A stretch of 64,000 bases of DNA, taken from positions 34,574,606 through 34,638,605 of the forward strand of contig NC_092100.1 in NCBI RefSeq assembly GCF_045679555.1. Reading direction: 5' to 3'. This document shows, piece by piece, positions 15,170-27,524 of the stretch (position 1 is the first letter of the stretch; each line of letters opens with the position of its first letter). The DNA comes from Salvelinus alpinus. Lineage: Eukaryota; Chordata; Actinopteri; Salmoniformes; Salmonidae. A program made the translations under genes and the position numbers. The notes under the pieces were generated by a model. The model was not told the origin of the DNA. It searched no databases and saw nothing but the letters and a program-made list of their open reading frames with translations.

Positions 15170-15322
15170 TTTACATTTACATTTAAGTCATTTAGCAGAC
15201 GCTCTTATCCAGAGCGACTTACAAATTGGTGCATTCACCTTATGATATCCAGTGGAACAACCACTTTACAATAGTGCATCTAACTCTTTTAAGGGGGGGG
15301 GGGGTAGAAGGATTACTTTATC
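15170..15322 (-). promoter_or_regulatory. L2c 3' UTR and tail recognition hairpin
   Basis: On the minus strand the tail forms a small stem-loop (cgctctggataagagcg) followed by TGTAAA-type repeats. In L2 elements this 3' hairpin is the structure the reverse transcriptase recognises. The same hairpin occurs on the SINE at 32333 and on the RABL2 retrocopy at 61711. A run of 14 G lies at about 15293-15306. Confidence 0.7.
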
Positions 15323-18262
15323 CTATCCTAGGTATTCCTTAAAGAGGTGGGGTTTCAGGTGTCTCCGGAAGGTGGTGATTGACTCCGCTGACCTGGCGTC
15401 GTGAGGGAGTTTGTTCCACCATTGGGGTGCCAGAGCAGCGAACAGTTTTGACTGGGCTGAGCGGGAACTGTACTTCCTCAGAGGTAGGGAGGCGAGCAGG
15501 CCAGAGGTGGATGAACGCAGTGCCCTTGTTTGGGTGTAGGGCCTGATCAGAGCCTGAAGGTACGGAGGTGCCGTTCCCCTCACAGCTCCGTAGGCAAGCA
15601 CCATGGTCTTGTAGCGGATGCGAGCTTCAACTGGAAGCCAGTGGAGAGAGCGGAGGAGCGGGGTGACGTGAGAGAACTTGGGAAAGTTGAACACCAGACG
15701 GGCTGCGGCGTTCTGGATGAGTTGTAGGGGTTTAATGGCACAGGCAGGGAGCCCAGCCAACAGCGAGTTGCAGTAATCCAGACGGGAGATGACAAATGCC
15801 TGGATTAGGACCTGCGCCGCTTCCTGCGTGAGGCAGGGTCGTACTCTGCGAATGTTGTAGAGCATGAACCTACAGGAACAGGTCACCGCCTTGATGTTAG
15901 TTGAGAACGACAGGGTGTTGTCCAGGATCACGCCAAGGTTCTTAGCACTCTGGGAGGAGGACACAATGGAGTTGTCAACCGTGATGGCGAGATCATGGAA
16001 CGGGCAGTCCTTCCCCGGGAGGAAGAGCAGCTCCGTCTTGCCGAGGTTCAGCTTGAGGTGGTGATCCGTCATCCACACTGATATGTCTGCCAGACATGCA
16101 GAGATGCGATTCACCACCTGGTTATCAGAGGGGGGAAAGGAGAAGATTAATTGTGTGTCGTCTGCATAGCAATGATAGGAGAGACCATGTGAGGATATGA
16201 CAGAGCCAAGTGACTTGGTGTATAGCGAGAATAGGAGAGGGCCTAGAACAGAGCCCTGGGGGACACCAGTGGTGAGAGCACGTGGTGCGGAGACAGATTC
16301 TCGCCACGCCACCTGGTAGGAGCGACCTGTCAGGTAGGACGCAATCCAAGCGTGGGCCGCGCCGGAGATGCCCAGCTCGGAGAGGGTGGAGAGGAGGATC
16401 TGATGGTTCACAGTATCAAAGGCAGCCGATAGGTCTAGAAGGATGAGAGCAGAGGAGAGAGAGTTAGCTTTAGCAGTGCGGAGCGCCTCCGTGACAAAGA
16501 GAAGAGCAGTCTCAGTTGAATGACTAGTCTTGAAACCTGACTGATTTGGATCAAGAAGGTCATTCTGAGAGAGATAGCAGGAGAGCTGGCCAAGGACGGC
16601 ACGTTCAAGAGTTTTGGAGAGAAAAGAAAGAAGGGATACTGGTCTGTAGTTGTTGACATCGGAGGGATCGAGTGTAGGTTTTTTCAGAAGGGGTGCAACT
16701 CTCGCTCTCTTGAAGACGGAAGGGACGTAGCCAGCGGTCAAGGATGAGTTGATGAGCGAGGTGAGGTAAGGGAGAAGGTCTCCGGAAATGGTCTGGAGAA
16801 GAGAGGAGGGGATAGGGTCAAGCGGGCAGGTTGTTGGGCGGCCGGCCATCACAAGACGCGAGATTTCATCTGGAGAGAGAGGGGAGAAAGAGGTCAAAGC
16901 ACAGGGTAGGGCAGTGTGAGCAGAACCAGCGGTGTCGTTTGACTTAGCAAACGAGGATCGGATGTCGTCGACCTTCTTTTCAAAATGGTTGACGAAGTCA
17001 TCAGCAGAGAGGGAGGAGGGGGGAGGAGGGGGAGGAGGATTCAGGAGGGAGGAGAAGGTGGCAAAGAGCTTCCTAGGGTTAGAGGCAGATGCTTGGAATT
17101 TAGAGTGGTAGAAATTGGCTTTAGCAGCAGAGACAGAAGAGGAGAATGTAGAGAGGAGGGAGTGAAAGGATGCCAGGTCCGCAGGGAGGCGAGTTTTCCT
17201 CCATTTCCGCTCGGCTGCCCGGAGCCCTGTTCTGTGAGCTCGCAATGAGTCGTCGAGCCACGGAGCAGGAGGGGAGGACCGAGCCGGCCTGGAGGATAGG
17301 GGACATAGAGAGTCAAAGGATGCAGAAAGGGAGGAGAGGAGGGTTGAGGAGGCAGAATCAGGAGATAGGTTGGAGAAGGTTTGAGCAGAGGGAAGAGATG
17401 ATAGGATGGAAGAGGAGAGAGTAGCGGGGGAGAGAGAGCGAAGGTTGGGACGGCGCGATACCATCCGAGTAGGGGCAGTGTGGGAAGTGTTGGATGAGAG
17501 CGAGAGGGAAAAGGATACAAGGTAGTGGTCGGAGACTTGGAGGGGAGTTGCAATGAGATTAGTGGAAGAACAGCATCTAGTAAAGATGAGGTCAAGCGTA
17601 TTGCCTGCCTTGTGAGTAGGGGGGGAAGGTGAGAGGGTGAGGTCAAAAGAGGAGAGGAGTGGAAAGAAGGAGGCAGAGAGGAATGAGTCAAAGGTAGACG
17701 TGGGGAGGTTAAAGTCACCCAGAACTGTGAGAGGTGAGCCATCCTCAGGAAAGGAACTTATCAGGGCGTCAAGCTCATTGATGAACTCTCCAAGGGAACC
17801 TGGAGGGCGATAAATGATAAGGATGTTAAGCTTGAAAGGGCTGGTAACTGTGACAGCATGGAATTCAAAGGAGGCGATAGACAGATGGGTCAGGGGAGAA
17901 AGAGAGAATGTCCACTTGGGAGAGATGAGGATCCCAGTGCCACCACCCCGCTGACCAGAAGCTCTCGGGGTGTGCGAGAACACGTGGGCAGACGAGGAGA
18001 GAGCAGTAGGAGTAGCAGTGTTATCAGTGGTAATCCATGTTTCCGTCAGTGCCAAGAAGTCGAGGGACTGGAGGGAAGCATAGGCTGAGATGAACTCTGC
18101 CTTGTTGGCCGCAGATCGGCAGTTCCAGAGGCTGCCTGAGACCTGGAACTCCACGTGGGTCGTGCGCGCTGGGACCACCAGGTTAGAGTAGCAGCGGCCA
18201 CGCGGTGTGAAGCGTTTGTATGGTCTGTGCAGAGAGGAGAGAACAGGGATAGACAGACACAT
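15323..18262 (-). CDS. L2-clade LINE ORF2: endonuclease-reverse transcriptase, uninterrupted
   Basis: A 979-residue protein that would nick DNA and copy its own RNA into the nick in the nucleus. The endonuclease occupies roughly residues 45-260. It shows the N-containing start (GSLWNCRSAANK, about 43-54), LALTETWI, GGGTGILIS, YRPPG, VLGDFNLP, NTLDLIFT and VSDHYLVSF, all catalytic positions present. A Ser/Pro-rich linker (with PPPPPPP) follows, then reverse transcriptase at about 480-760. It carries [46 protein letters not shown] and CYADDTQL, so the catalytic YADD is intact. The thumb and C-terminal region run to the TAG/TAA-type end at 15323. No stop or frameshift is seen, unlike every other element here. 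The start codon is the first Met of the long frame; the true start is uncertain. It could be active, but expression is unknown. Confidence 0.93.
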   Translation of the reverse strand: MCLSIPVLSSLHRPYKRFTPRGRCYSNLVVPARTTHVEFQVSGSLWNCRSAANKAEFISAYASLQSLDFLALTETWITTDNTATPTALSSSAHVFSHTPRASGQRGGGTGILISPKWTFSLSPLTHLSIASFEFHAVTVTSPFKLNILIIYRPPGSLGEFINELDALISSFPEDGSPLTVLGDFNLPTSTFDSFLSASFFPLLSSFDLTLSPSPPTHKAGNTLDLIFTRCCSSTNLIATPLQVSDHYLVSFSLSLSSNTSHTAPTRMVSRRPNLRSLSPATLSSSILSSLPSAQTFSNLSPDSASSTLLSSLSASFDSLCPLSSRPARSSPPAPWLDDSLRAHRTGLRAAERKWRKTRLPADLASFHSLLSTFSSSVSAAKANFYHSKFQASASNPRKLFATFSSLLNPPPPPPPSSLSADDFVNHFEKKVDDIRSSFAKSNDTAGSAHTALPCALTSFSPLSPDEISRLVMAGRPTTCPLDPIPSSLLQTISGDLLPYLTSLINSSLTAGYVPSVFKRARVAPLLKKPTLDPSDVNNYRPVSLLSFLSKTLERAVLGQLSCYLSQNDLLDPNQSGFKTSHSTETALLFVTEALRTAKANSLSSALILLDLSAAFDTVNHQILLSTLSELGISGAAHAWIASYLTGRSYQVAWRESVSAPRALTTGVPQGSVLGPLLFSLYTKSLGSVISSHGLSYHCYADDTQLIFSFPPSDNQVVNRISACLADISVWMTDHHLKLNLGKTELLFLPGKDCPFHDLAITVDNSIVSSSQSAKNLGVILDNTLSFSTNIKAVTCSCRFMLYNIRRVRPCLTQEAAQVLIQAFVISRLDYCNSLLAGLPACAIKPLQLIQNAAARLVFNFPKFSHVTPLLRSLHWLPVEARIRYKTMVLAYGAVRGTAPPYLQALIRPYTQTRALRSSTSGLLASLPLRKYSSRSAQSKLFAALAPQWWNKLPHDARSAESITTFRRHLKPHLFKEYLG

Positions 18263-19016
18263 AGTTGACAGGCTACAGAAGAGGCTACGCTAATGCAAAG
18301 GAGATTGGAATGACAAGTGGACTACACGTCTCGAATGTTCAGAAAGTTAAGCTTACGTTGCAAAAAATCTTATTGACTAAAATGATATAGTACTGCTGGC
18401 TGGTGAAATAGGCTAGCTAGCAGTGGCTGCGTTGTTGACTTTGTTTGAAAGTGTAGCTGGCTAGGTAACCTCTAACTGGCTAGGTAACCTCGACAATTAC
18501 TCTAGACTACACAATTATCTTGGATACAAAGACGGCTATGTAGCCAGCTAAGATCAAACAAATCAAACTGTTGTACTGTAATGAAATGAAATGTAATACT
18601 ACCTGTAATACTACCTGTGGAGCAAAGCGGAATGCAACTACTCGCTCCAAACCAAACCGGAAGTGCGTATCGTAGAGGGAGAGGCAATAGAAGTGTTGTT
18701 TCTTGTATTATTGTCTTTTGTGTCTTTAGAGGACTGCTTCACCTTAATGTCCCCTTTCCCTTTTCTTCTGTCCTTATTTTGTCCCACTTTGTCCCTTCTT
18801 CTCTTCTGCCAACTAGACACTCCTTGTTAGCTAGCTAGCTTCTTTCAGGAATGTCCCTAGCAACTGCCTAGCAACAGGTAAACAACTTAGCTAGCTAAGA
18901 AAACGGTATAATTTTATGAAAAATTGTTACTTTTTCAAAAGCCTTTCTTCTTTGTTTGCTGCTTGTTTGGTCTCCTATTCAGTTTGCAGTTTTCTTTTGA
19001 TTTTTTTTCGATGTAC
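18263..19016 (-). promoter_or_regulatory. L2c 5' leader, probable internal promoter region
   Basis: These 755 bp between the element's 5' boundary and the frame have no long ORF. They contain several 'gctagctagc'-type words. Full-length LINE copies normally carry their promoter here; that is family knowledge, and I see no defined promoter motif. Confidence 0.45.
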
Positions 19017-19036
19017 TTTCAGACATAAAGAAGTGG

Positions 19037-19403
19037 ATGGTGGCAAATGTTTTACTTTTAAACTCAGACAAAACAGAGATGCTAGATCTAGGTCCAAAGA
19101 AACAAAGAAATCTTCTGTTGGATCTGACAATTAATCTTGATGGTTGTACAGTCGTCTCAAATAAAACTGTGAAGGCCCTCGGCATTACTCTGGACCCTGA
19201 TCTCTCTTTTGATGAGCATATCAACAATATTTCAAGAACAGCTTTTTTCCATCGTTGTAACATTGCTAAAATCAGAAACTTTCTGTCCAAAAATGAGGAG
19301 GAAGTTAATCCATGCTTTTGTCACTTCTAGATTAGACTACTGCAATGCTCTACTTTCGATCTACCTGGATAAAGCACTAGTTAGTGCTAAACACGGCTGC
19401 TAG
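19037..19403 (+). pseudogene. L2a ORF2 C-terminal remnant
   Basis: It continues the old L2 after the nested insertion. The piece at 19037-19330 reads NSDKTEMLDLGPKKQRN, ALGITLDPDLSFDEHINN and similar L2 thumb motifs. A frameshift near 19295 moves into a second frame reading IHAFVTSRLDYCNALL. It aligns collinearly with 40735-40910 of the second L2 copy. Confidence 0.8.
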
Positions 19404-20910
19404 AATCTTGACTAGAACCCAAAAATGTGATCATATTACTCCAGTGCTAGCCTCCCTACCCTGGCTTACTGTAAAGGCTAGGGCTGATTTCAAGATTTTA
19501 CTGCTAACCTAGAAAGCATTACATGGGCTTGCTCCTACCTATCTCTCCGATTTGGTCCTGGCGTACATACCTACACATACGCTACGGTCACAAGACGCAG
19601 GCCTCCTTATTTTCCCTAGATTTCTATTCAAACAGCTGGAGGCAGGGCTTTCTCCTATAGAGCTCTATTTCTATGGAATGGTCTGTCTATCCACGAGAGA
19701 GACTCAGACGTGGTCTTGACCTTTACGTCTTTATTGAAGACTCATCTCTTCAGTAGGTCCTATGATTGAGTGTAGTCTGGCCCAGGGGTGTGAAGGTGAA
19801 CGGAAAGGCACTGGAGCAACAAATTGCCCTTGCTGTCTCTGCCTGACCGGTTCCCCTCTCTCCACTGGGATTCTCTGCCTCTAACCCTATTACGGGGCTG
19901 AGTAACTGGCTTACTGGTGCTCTTCCATCCCGTACCTAGGAAGGGTGCGTCACTTGAGTTGGTTGAGTCACTAATGTGATATTCCTGTCCGGGTTTGGCG
20001 CCCCCCTCGGGTTCGTGCCGTGGGGGAGATCTTCGTGGGCTATACTCAGCCTTGTCTCAGGATAGTTGGTGGTTTGAAGATATCCCTCTGGTGGTGTAGG
20101 GGCTGTGCTTTGGCAAAGTGGGTGGGGTTATATCTTGCCTGGTTGGCCCTGTCGGGGGGTATCGCCGGACAGGGCCACAGTGTCTCCCAACCCTTCCTGT
20201 CTCAGCCTCCAGTATTTATCCTGCAATAGTTTGTGTCGGGGGGCTATGGTCAATCTGGAGTATTTCTCCTGTCTTATCCGGTGTCCTGTGAGAATTTAAG
20301 TATGCTCCCTCTAATTCTCTCTCTCTCACTCTCCCTCCCTTCCCGGAGGACCTGAGCCCTGAGACCATGCTTCAGGACTAGCTGGCCTGATGACTCCTTG
20401 CTGTACCCAGTCCACCTGGTTGTGCTGCTGCTCCATTTTCAACTGTTCTGCCTGCGGCTATGGAACCCTGACCTGTTCACCGGACGTGCTACCTTGTCCA
20501 GGACCTGCTGTTTTCGACTCTCTCTCTCTCTCTACCTCACCTGCTGTCTCTTACTCTGAATGCTCGGCTATGAAAAGCCAACTGACATTTACTCCTGATA
20601 TGCTGACCTGTTGCACCCTCTACAGCCACTGTGATTATTATTATTTGACCCTGCTGGTCATCTATGAACGTTTGAACATCTTGGCCATGTCCTGTTATAA
20701 TCACAACCCGGCACAGCCAGAAGAGGACTGGCTACCCATCAGAGCCTGGTTCCTCTCTAGGTTTCTTCCTAAGTTCCTGCCTTTCTAGGGAGTGTTTCCT
20801 AGCCACCGTGCTTCTACGTCTGCATTGCTTGCTGTTTGGGGTTTTAGGCTGTGTTTCTGTATAGCACTTTGTGACATCGGCTGATGTAAAAAGGGCTTTA
20901 TAAATACATG
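19404..20910 (+). other. L2a 3' coding end and long 3' UTR
   Basis: Bases up to about 19760 are decayed C-terminal coding sequence; the rest is the L2 3' UTR. Two parts recur elsewhere in the window: 20240-20780 matches 41230-41690, and 20700-20870 matches 11076-11205. The short open frames here are not genes. Confidence 0.7.
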
Positions 20911-22002
20911 TTCATTATATTGGCACTCCCTAGTAGGAGCAGTCCTCCATAGGAATGAATGGAAATTTACAATATTTCAATTAAATGTTTCAAGGACAAA
21001 ATTACATGTATTTAAGTATTTTTTGTTGTTGTTGTGGAAACAGTTACATCAGTACTCTCTAAAAAAAATACTTTAAGGAAAACGTATTTATATACAGTAT
21101 AGATGTTTATCTCACATAATATAATTAAAACTATGCATTAAGGTGTCTGTAATAGAATAAACATGTCAGAAACTAATGTAGCCATTCATAAATGCATTTC
21201 TACAGCTACCAAAATATGTTTTACAATTGAGGAGGAGTGCCAAGATGGCTGCACGGTGGCTTCAATACAGCGCACCCTGTCAGTCATCCAGGGTTTATAC
21301 ATATCATTGGTTCAGATACTTGCAAGTGTGTGCATGCATGAGTGTGGGGGGATTGGACAGAGACTCACCTGAACAGGGAATATGTTACAGAGGCATGCAG
21401 GTGCAGTGAACAGCACATGGGGAAAGAGAGAGAGAGAAGTGCTAGAAGTGTAAATCGTATTTAAATTTCCTTTGGCAAATGTTTCGACTGTACACTTGCC
21501 ACATGTCTTGTTGAATTTAAATTAATTGAATGAGAGAGTGAATGTCACATTCAATGTTCTTTGGTTTGATCATTGTTCAAAGCATTGTTCTGAAGGGAGT
21601 GATCCAGTAAGTCTGACCTGTGACATCTGACCCTGTCATACTATTACCACTAAATCAATCTTCCACCATGTAGAACAGCTGTCTGGTCATACAGCTTCTC
21701 CTTTAACACTGGCCAATAGCTTCGACTCAGGGGGAAGGTTGAGAGAGTAGGTGTCTGAGGGATTACAACAGTAGGCTGGAATCTACTGGTTAATTACTGA
21801 CTAAATCAAATAACAACATTTAACATCAGACATTATACAAACACAATGGTCCTGCTGGAGAGGGGAGATAAGCTGTAGTAAATTGATAGATCTCGAAATT
21901 AGTGTGGATGAAACACACACACACACACACAATATCTCACTGGTCCTTTTGCAAACCATGCACATGTGATGAGTACCTTGTTGGATCAGACTTGACAAGA
22001 TC
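20911..22002. other. No gene recognised
   Basis: AT-rich intergenic DNA with a short CA run (21912-21930). The small open frames have no recognisable similarity. Confidence 0.5.
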
Positions 22003-22449
22003 ATCTACCAGAGCTGTGTGTCAGGTGCTAACCCACTCCCAGGCCATGTTTGAGAGAAGCAGGGAAGTTCTTGTCATTGGTATTCTCTTGCAGACGTGTT
22101 CAATATGAGACTTGTTAAGACTTGACATTCATGCATTAGGCTATTAGTGATGCGCATTCCGAGTTGTTTCGGTGAGTCGGATCTTTTGGCTCTATTCACC
22201 TAAGAGCCGTTCATGTGGATCCTAAAGAACTCTTTGTTCAATAGTGCTTAACAATTGATGAAAAACCATGAAACATAATGCATTTCTAATGTACAGCCTA
22301 AAAAGTTTGCCTACCATTATGTCAGATCGTGAAATTTGAGTTAAAATACATTTTTACCCGACGTGATGGCTCAGACTTCAGCTACTAGAGCTGTGTGTCA
22401 GGTACTAACCCATTTCCAGGCCATGTTTGAGACAGCAGTGCAGTTCTCA
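22003..22449 (+). repeat. Diverged direct duplication flanking a hAT-like fragment
   Basis: The segments 22003-22066 and 22381-22449 share 'agagctgtgtgtcaggt' and 'aggccatgtttgaga' in the same order, with about 85 percent identity by eye. A hAT-like fragment (22145-22366) lies between them. Confidence 0.8.
22145..22366 (+). mobile_element. hAT-like element, 5' part
   Basis: It starts 'agtgatgcgcattccgag' and matches the copy at 10536-11020 through 'acaattg', 'gcctaccattatgtcag' and 'aaatacatttttacc'. It is truncated at its 3' side at about 22366. Confidence 0.55.
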
Positions 22450-22884
22450 TCCAGAGGGACTGGCTCTGACATCCACTTGAAACATTGTTTTTTCGTTTAT
22501 TTGGCTAAATCACACGTTGTTAACATATGACTCCAAAGTGATCTGTTCTTGCAATTTGTAGTCATTGACATTTCAGATTTCCATATGATAATGTTTCACC
22601 AAGTAGTTTGGTTGTAGTGAACAACTTTTTCAAAGTAACTTTAGTTAATTAAACTTTATTTTTCTTAAGGGTAGCTTTAGTGTAGCTTAACTTCTTCATG
22701 TGTGATGCAATTGGTAGCTTGGTAAACTATATTTGTCGGGTAGCTTCCCTAACATTGCATGAAGGGAAAACCCTTCTACCCTTTCAGCCCAGCTACAGCT
22801 CAGAGACACGACTATCTTATCTATATACTGCAGAGATTGAGAAGGGGAGAGGGAGGAGAGAGAGAAGGAGAGCCACCGAGATAA
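22450..22884. other. No gene recognised
   Basis: Intergenic DNA; nothing beyond a purine-rich stretch at 22840-22875. Confidence 0.5.
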
Positions 22885-23222
22885 CAAATGTTGGTTCTGG
22901 GAACATTCTGGGAACGTTATACCAATGTTCCCTAAAGGTTCAAACGGAGGCTTTTCTTAATGTTCTCTGAACATTTTTGTTTGGTTGTATGAAGGTAGCG
23001 GGGAACGTTCTGTGAACGTTCTCTGAAGGTTACAAAGTTTGGCACATTCTCTGAAGGTTACACAATTAGGAACGTTCTGGGAATGTTCTCTGAAGGTTAC
23101 CAATGTTCCTTAAAAGGTTTAAATAGATGGTTTTCATAACGTTCTTTGAATGTTCTCTTTTGATTATATGAAGGCAACTGGAATGTTCTGGGAATGTTCT
23201 CTGAAGGTTACAAAGTTGGGAA
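22885..23222. repeat. GTTCTC-rich degenerate repeat
   Basis: The words 'gttctgggaa' and 'gttctctgaaggttac' recur at least five times in about 340 bp. A related region in inverted sense lies at 28421-28645 ('cagaacatt', 'ggaacatt'). The class of repeat is unknown. Confidence 0.7.
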
Positions 23223-23321
23223 AACACTTACACCCAGGATTAGACAATTCAATATGAACAATAACACAATTATGGTTTCAATAATCAATTTCTTTTATAA
23301 AACTGGTTCAGAGAAATCTGA

Positions 23322-24926
<1,605 letters not shown>

Positions 24927-24995
24927 AGCATTTTGTGACATCGGCTGATGTAAAAAGGGGTTTATAAATACATTTGATTGATTGATTGATCGATT
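24927..24995 (+). mobile_element. L2 LINE 3'-end fragment
   Basis: It reads 'gtgacatcggctgatgtaaa' then 'ggtttataaatac', as at 20870-20910, and ends in a short GATT repeat, the family's tail. It is extremely 5'-truncated. Confidence 0.8.
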
Positions 24996-25880
24996 TGCAA
25001 CTTATTGTTTAACTTATTTTGTACATAATGTTGCTGCTACCGTCTTTTATGACCGAAAATAACTTCTGGACATCAGAACAGCGATTACTCACCTCGAACT
25101 GGACAAAGATTTTTTCTTTAACGAGTCTGACGCAAAGGATATGCTGCTTTCTCGGGAACGGGCCCAAATCCACGTCATTTGCGTGAAGAAAATACGGAGA
25201 AAATGGAACGGAGGTCGGGCTCCATTCTGAGAATTCGTAGAAGAGTGAGTAAACTTCCACAACCATCCGTTCTATTGGCCAACGTGCAATCATTGCAAAA
25301 CAAAATGGATGATCTACGATCAAGACTATCCAACCAACGGGACATTAAAAACTGTAATGTTCCGTGACGACACGGATAATATAGAGCTGGCGGGATTTCC
25401 ATGCATCGGCAGGACAGAGAAGCTACGCCTGGTAAGACGAGGGGTGGGGGTGCGTGTCTATTTGTCAATAACAACATGTACGCGATGTCTACCACAACAG
25501 TGGTAGGCCTGATTACTGACAACAATGAGACAGCCTATAGGGAGGAGGTCAGAGACCTGGCAGTGTGGTGCCAGGACAACAACCTCTCCCTCAATGTGAG
25601 CAAGACAAAGAAGCTGATTGTGGACTACAGGAAAAGGCGGGCCGAACAGGCCACCATTAATATTGTTTTTACACTGCTGCTAATCGCTGTTTATTATCTA
25701 TGCATAGTCACTTTACCCCTAGCTACATGAACAAATTACCTTGACTAACCTATACCCTCGCATATTGACTCGGTACCGGTAGTCCCTGTATAAAGCCTTG
25801 TATTTTTATTTTATTGTGTTACTTTTTATTATTTTTTACTTTAGTTAATTTGGTAAAACATTTCTTAACTCTTTCTTTTT
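24996..25880 (+). mobile_element. Rex1-type LINE, internally deleted
   Basis: The 5' portion includes the start of the endonuclease (LPQPSVLLANVQSLQNK..., about 25255-25330). At about 25481-25502 the sequence jumps to the RT segment just after the catalytic motif (VVGLITDNNETAYREEVRDL, about 25500-25560). At about 25650 it jumps again to the 3' UTR. Most of EN and the RT core are therefore missing. Comparison with the longer Rex1 copy at 57083-59560 supports the order. Confidence 0.8.
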
Positions 25881-25884
25881 GTCT

Positions 25885-26769
25885 GTAGATCTCCGAGACA
25901 GGATTGTGTCGAGACACAGATCTGGGAAAGGGTACCAAAACATTTTTGCAGCATTGAAGGTCCCCAAGAACACAGTGGGCTCCATCATTCTTAAATGGAA
26001 GACGTTTGGAACCACCAAGACTCTTCCTAGAGCTGGCCACCTGGCCAAACTGAGCAATCAGGGGAAAAGGGCCTTGGTCAGGGAGGTGACCAAGATCCCG
26101 ATGGTCACTCTGACAGAGCTCCAGAGTTCCTCTGTGGAGATGGGAGAACCTTCCAGAAGGGAAACCATCTCTGCAGCACTCCACCAATTAGGCCGTTACG
26201 TTTGAGTGGAGAGACGGAAGCCACTCAGTAAAAGGCACATGACAGTTCGCTTGCAGTTTGCCAAAAGGCACCTAAAGGACACAGATCATGAGAAACAAGA
26301 TTCTCTGGTCTGATGAAACCAAGATTGAACTCTTTGGCCTGAATGACAAGTGCCACGTCTGGAGAAAACCTGGCACCATCCCTACGGTGAAGCATGGTGG
26401 TGGCAGCATCATGCTGTGGTGATGTTTTTCACCGGCAGGGACTGTGAGACTAGTCAGGATCGAGGGAAAGATGAACAGAGCAAAGTACAGAGAGTGGCTT
26501 CGGGACAAGTCTCTGAATGTCCTTGAGTGGCCCAGCCAGAGCCCGGACTTGAACCTGATCGAACATCTCTGGAGAGACCTGAAAATATCTGTGCAGCGAC
26601 GCTCCCCATCTAACCTGACAGAACTTGAGAGGAGTTACAGAGAGGAATGAGAGAAACTCCCCAAATACAGGTGTGCCAGGCTTGTAGTGACATGCCCAAG
26701 AAGACTCAAGGCTATAATCACTGCCAAAGGTGCTTCAACAAAGTACTGAGTAAAGGGTCTGAATACTTA
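25885..26769 (+). mobile_element. Tc1-like element fragment (family C) with dead transposase
   Basis: A 5'-truncated copy of the family also seen at 55199 and 59680. The N-terminal helix-turn-helix region (25885-26200) is open: LRDRIVSRHRSGKGYQN, then KVPKNTVGSIILKWK. The rest is split by frameshifts near 26205 and 26290. About 115 bp are deleted at 26494, removing the second catalytic Asp (QQDNDPKH-type) region. [15 protein letters not shown] with the final Glu survives at about 26545-26585. The 3' part is cut by the family D element at 26770. Confidence 0.85.
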
Positions 26770-27109
26770 CACTACCGTTCAAAAGTTTGGGGTCACTTAA
26801 AAATGTCCTTCTTTTTGAAAGGTAAGCAAATTTTTGGTCCAATAAAATAACATAAAATTGATCAGAAATACAGTGTACAGTTAATGTTGTAAATGACTAT
26901 TGTAGCTGGAAACGGACAACTTTTTATGGATTATCTACATAGGCGTACAGAGGCCCATTATCAGCAACCATCACTCCTATGTTACAATGGCACGTTGTAT
27001 TAGCTAATCCAAGTTTATCATGTTAAAAGGCTAATTGATCATTAGATAACCCTTTTGCAATTATGTTAGCACAGATGAAAACTGTTGTGCTGATTATAGA
27101 AGCAATACA

Positions 27110-27480
27110 TGTCACGTTCTGACCTTTATTTCCTTTGTTTTGTCTTTATTTAGTATGGTCAGGGCGTGAGTTGGGGTGGGCTGTCTATGTGTGTTTTTCT
27201 ATGTTGGGGTTTTGTGTTCGGCCTGGTATGATTCTCAATCAGAGGCAGCTGTCAATCGTTGTCCCTGATTGAGAATCATACTTAGGCAGCCTGGGTTTCA
27301 CTTTTGGTTTGTGGGTGTTTGTTGCCGTGTCAGTGTTTGTTCGCCACACGGTACTGTTTCGTTCGTTATTCTTCGTTTATTGTTTTGTTCAAGTGTTCCG
27401 TGTTACTTATTAAAAAGACATGAACACTTACCACGCTGCGCTTTGGTCCTCCTCTCTTCCACCTAATGACGAGTGTTACA
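27110..27480 (+). mobile_element. Solo LTR 5 (target duplication ATACA)
   Basis: The 371-bp element TGTCACG...GTTACA is flanked by ATACA at 27105-27109 and 27481-27485. It contains the best-paired internal hairpin (27228-27283) and a poly(A)-signal-like stretch near 27405-27415 (attaaaaagac). It sits in the leader of a Tc1 element, close upstream of the transposase start. Confidence 0.9.
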
Positions 27481-27524
27481 ATACAACTGGCATCAGCATT
27501 TGTGGGTTCGATTACAGGCTCAAA

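Larger units (their letters stand above)
15170..19016 (-). mobile_element. Full-length L2-clade LINE (L2c), nested in L2a
   Basis: An insertion of 3847 bp with TTTCA at 15165-15169 and again at 19017-19021 as probable target duplication. On the minus strand it runs: a 755-bp leader (19016-18263), one 979-codon frame (18262-15323), a short 3' UTR, and a tail with the L2 stem-loop 'gtcgctctggataagagcg' (about 15194-15212) and a TGTAAA-type microsatellite ending at 15170. Rejoining the flanks restores the host L2a sequence as seen at 40711-40750. Confidence 0.92.
13499..20910 (+). mobile_element. Old L2-clade LINE copy (L2a), split by two insertions
   Basis: Three collinear plus-strand pieces make up one 5'-truncated L2: 13499-13930 (endonuclease), 14323-15169 (reverse transcriptase) and 19017-20910 (C-terminus and long 3' UTR). 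The order matches the second copy at 38.0-41.7 kb. The interruptions are solo LTR 4 and the intact minus-strand L2. The 3' end reads 'gggctttataaatac' near 20890-20910. Confidence 0.88.

Noticed and set aside
17041..17742. 233-codon minus-strand frame
   Set aside because: It is an out-of-frame shadow of the 979-codon L2 protein on the same strand; the motifs are all in the longer frame.
20390..20788. 132-codon plus-strand frame
   Set aside because: It lies in the L2a 3' UTR. The matching region in L2b (41.2-41.7 kb) does not keep the frame, so it is not coding.
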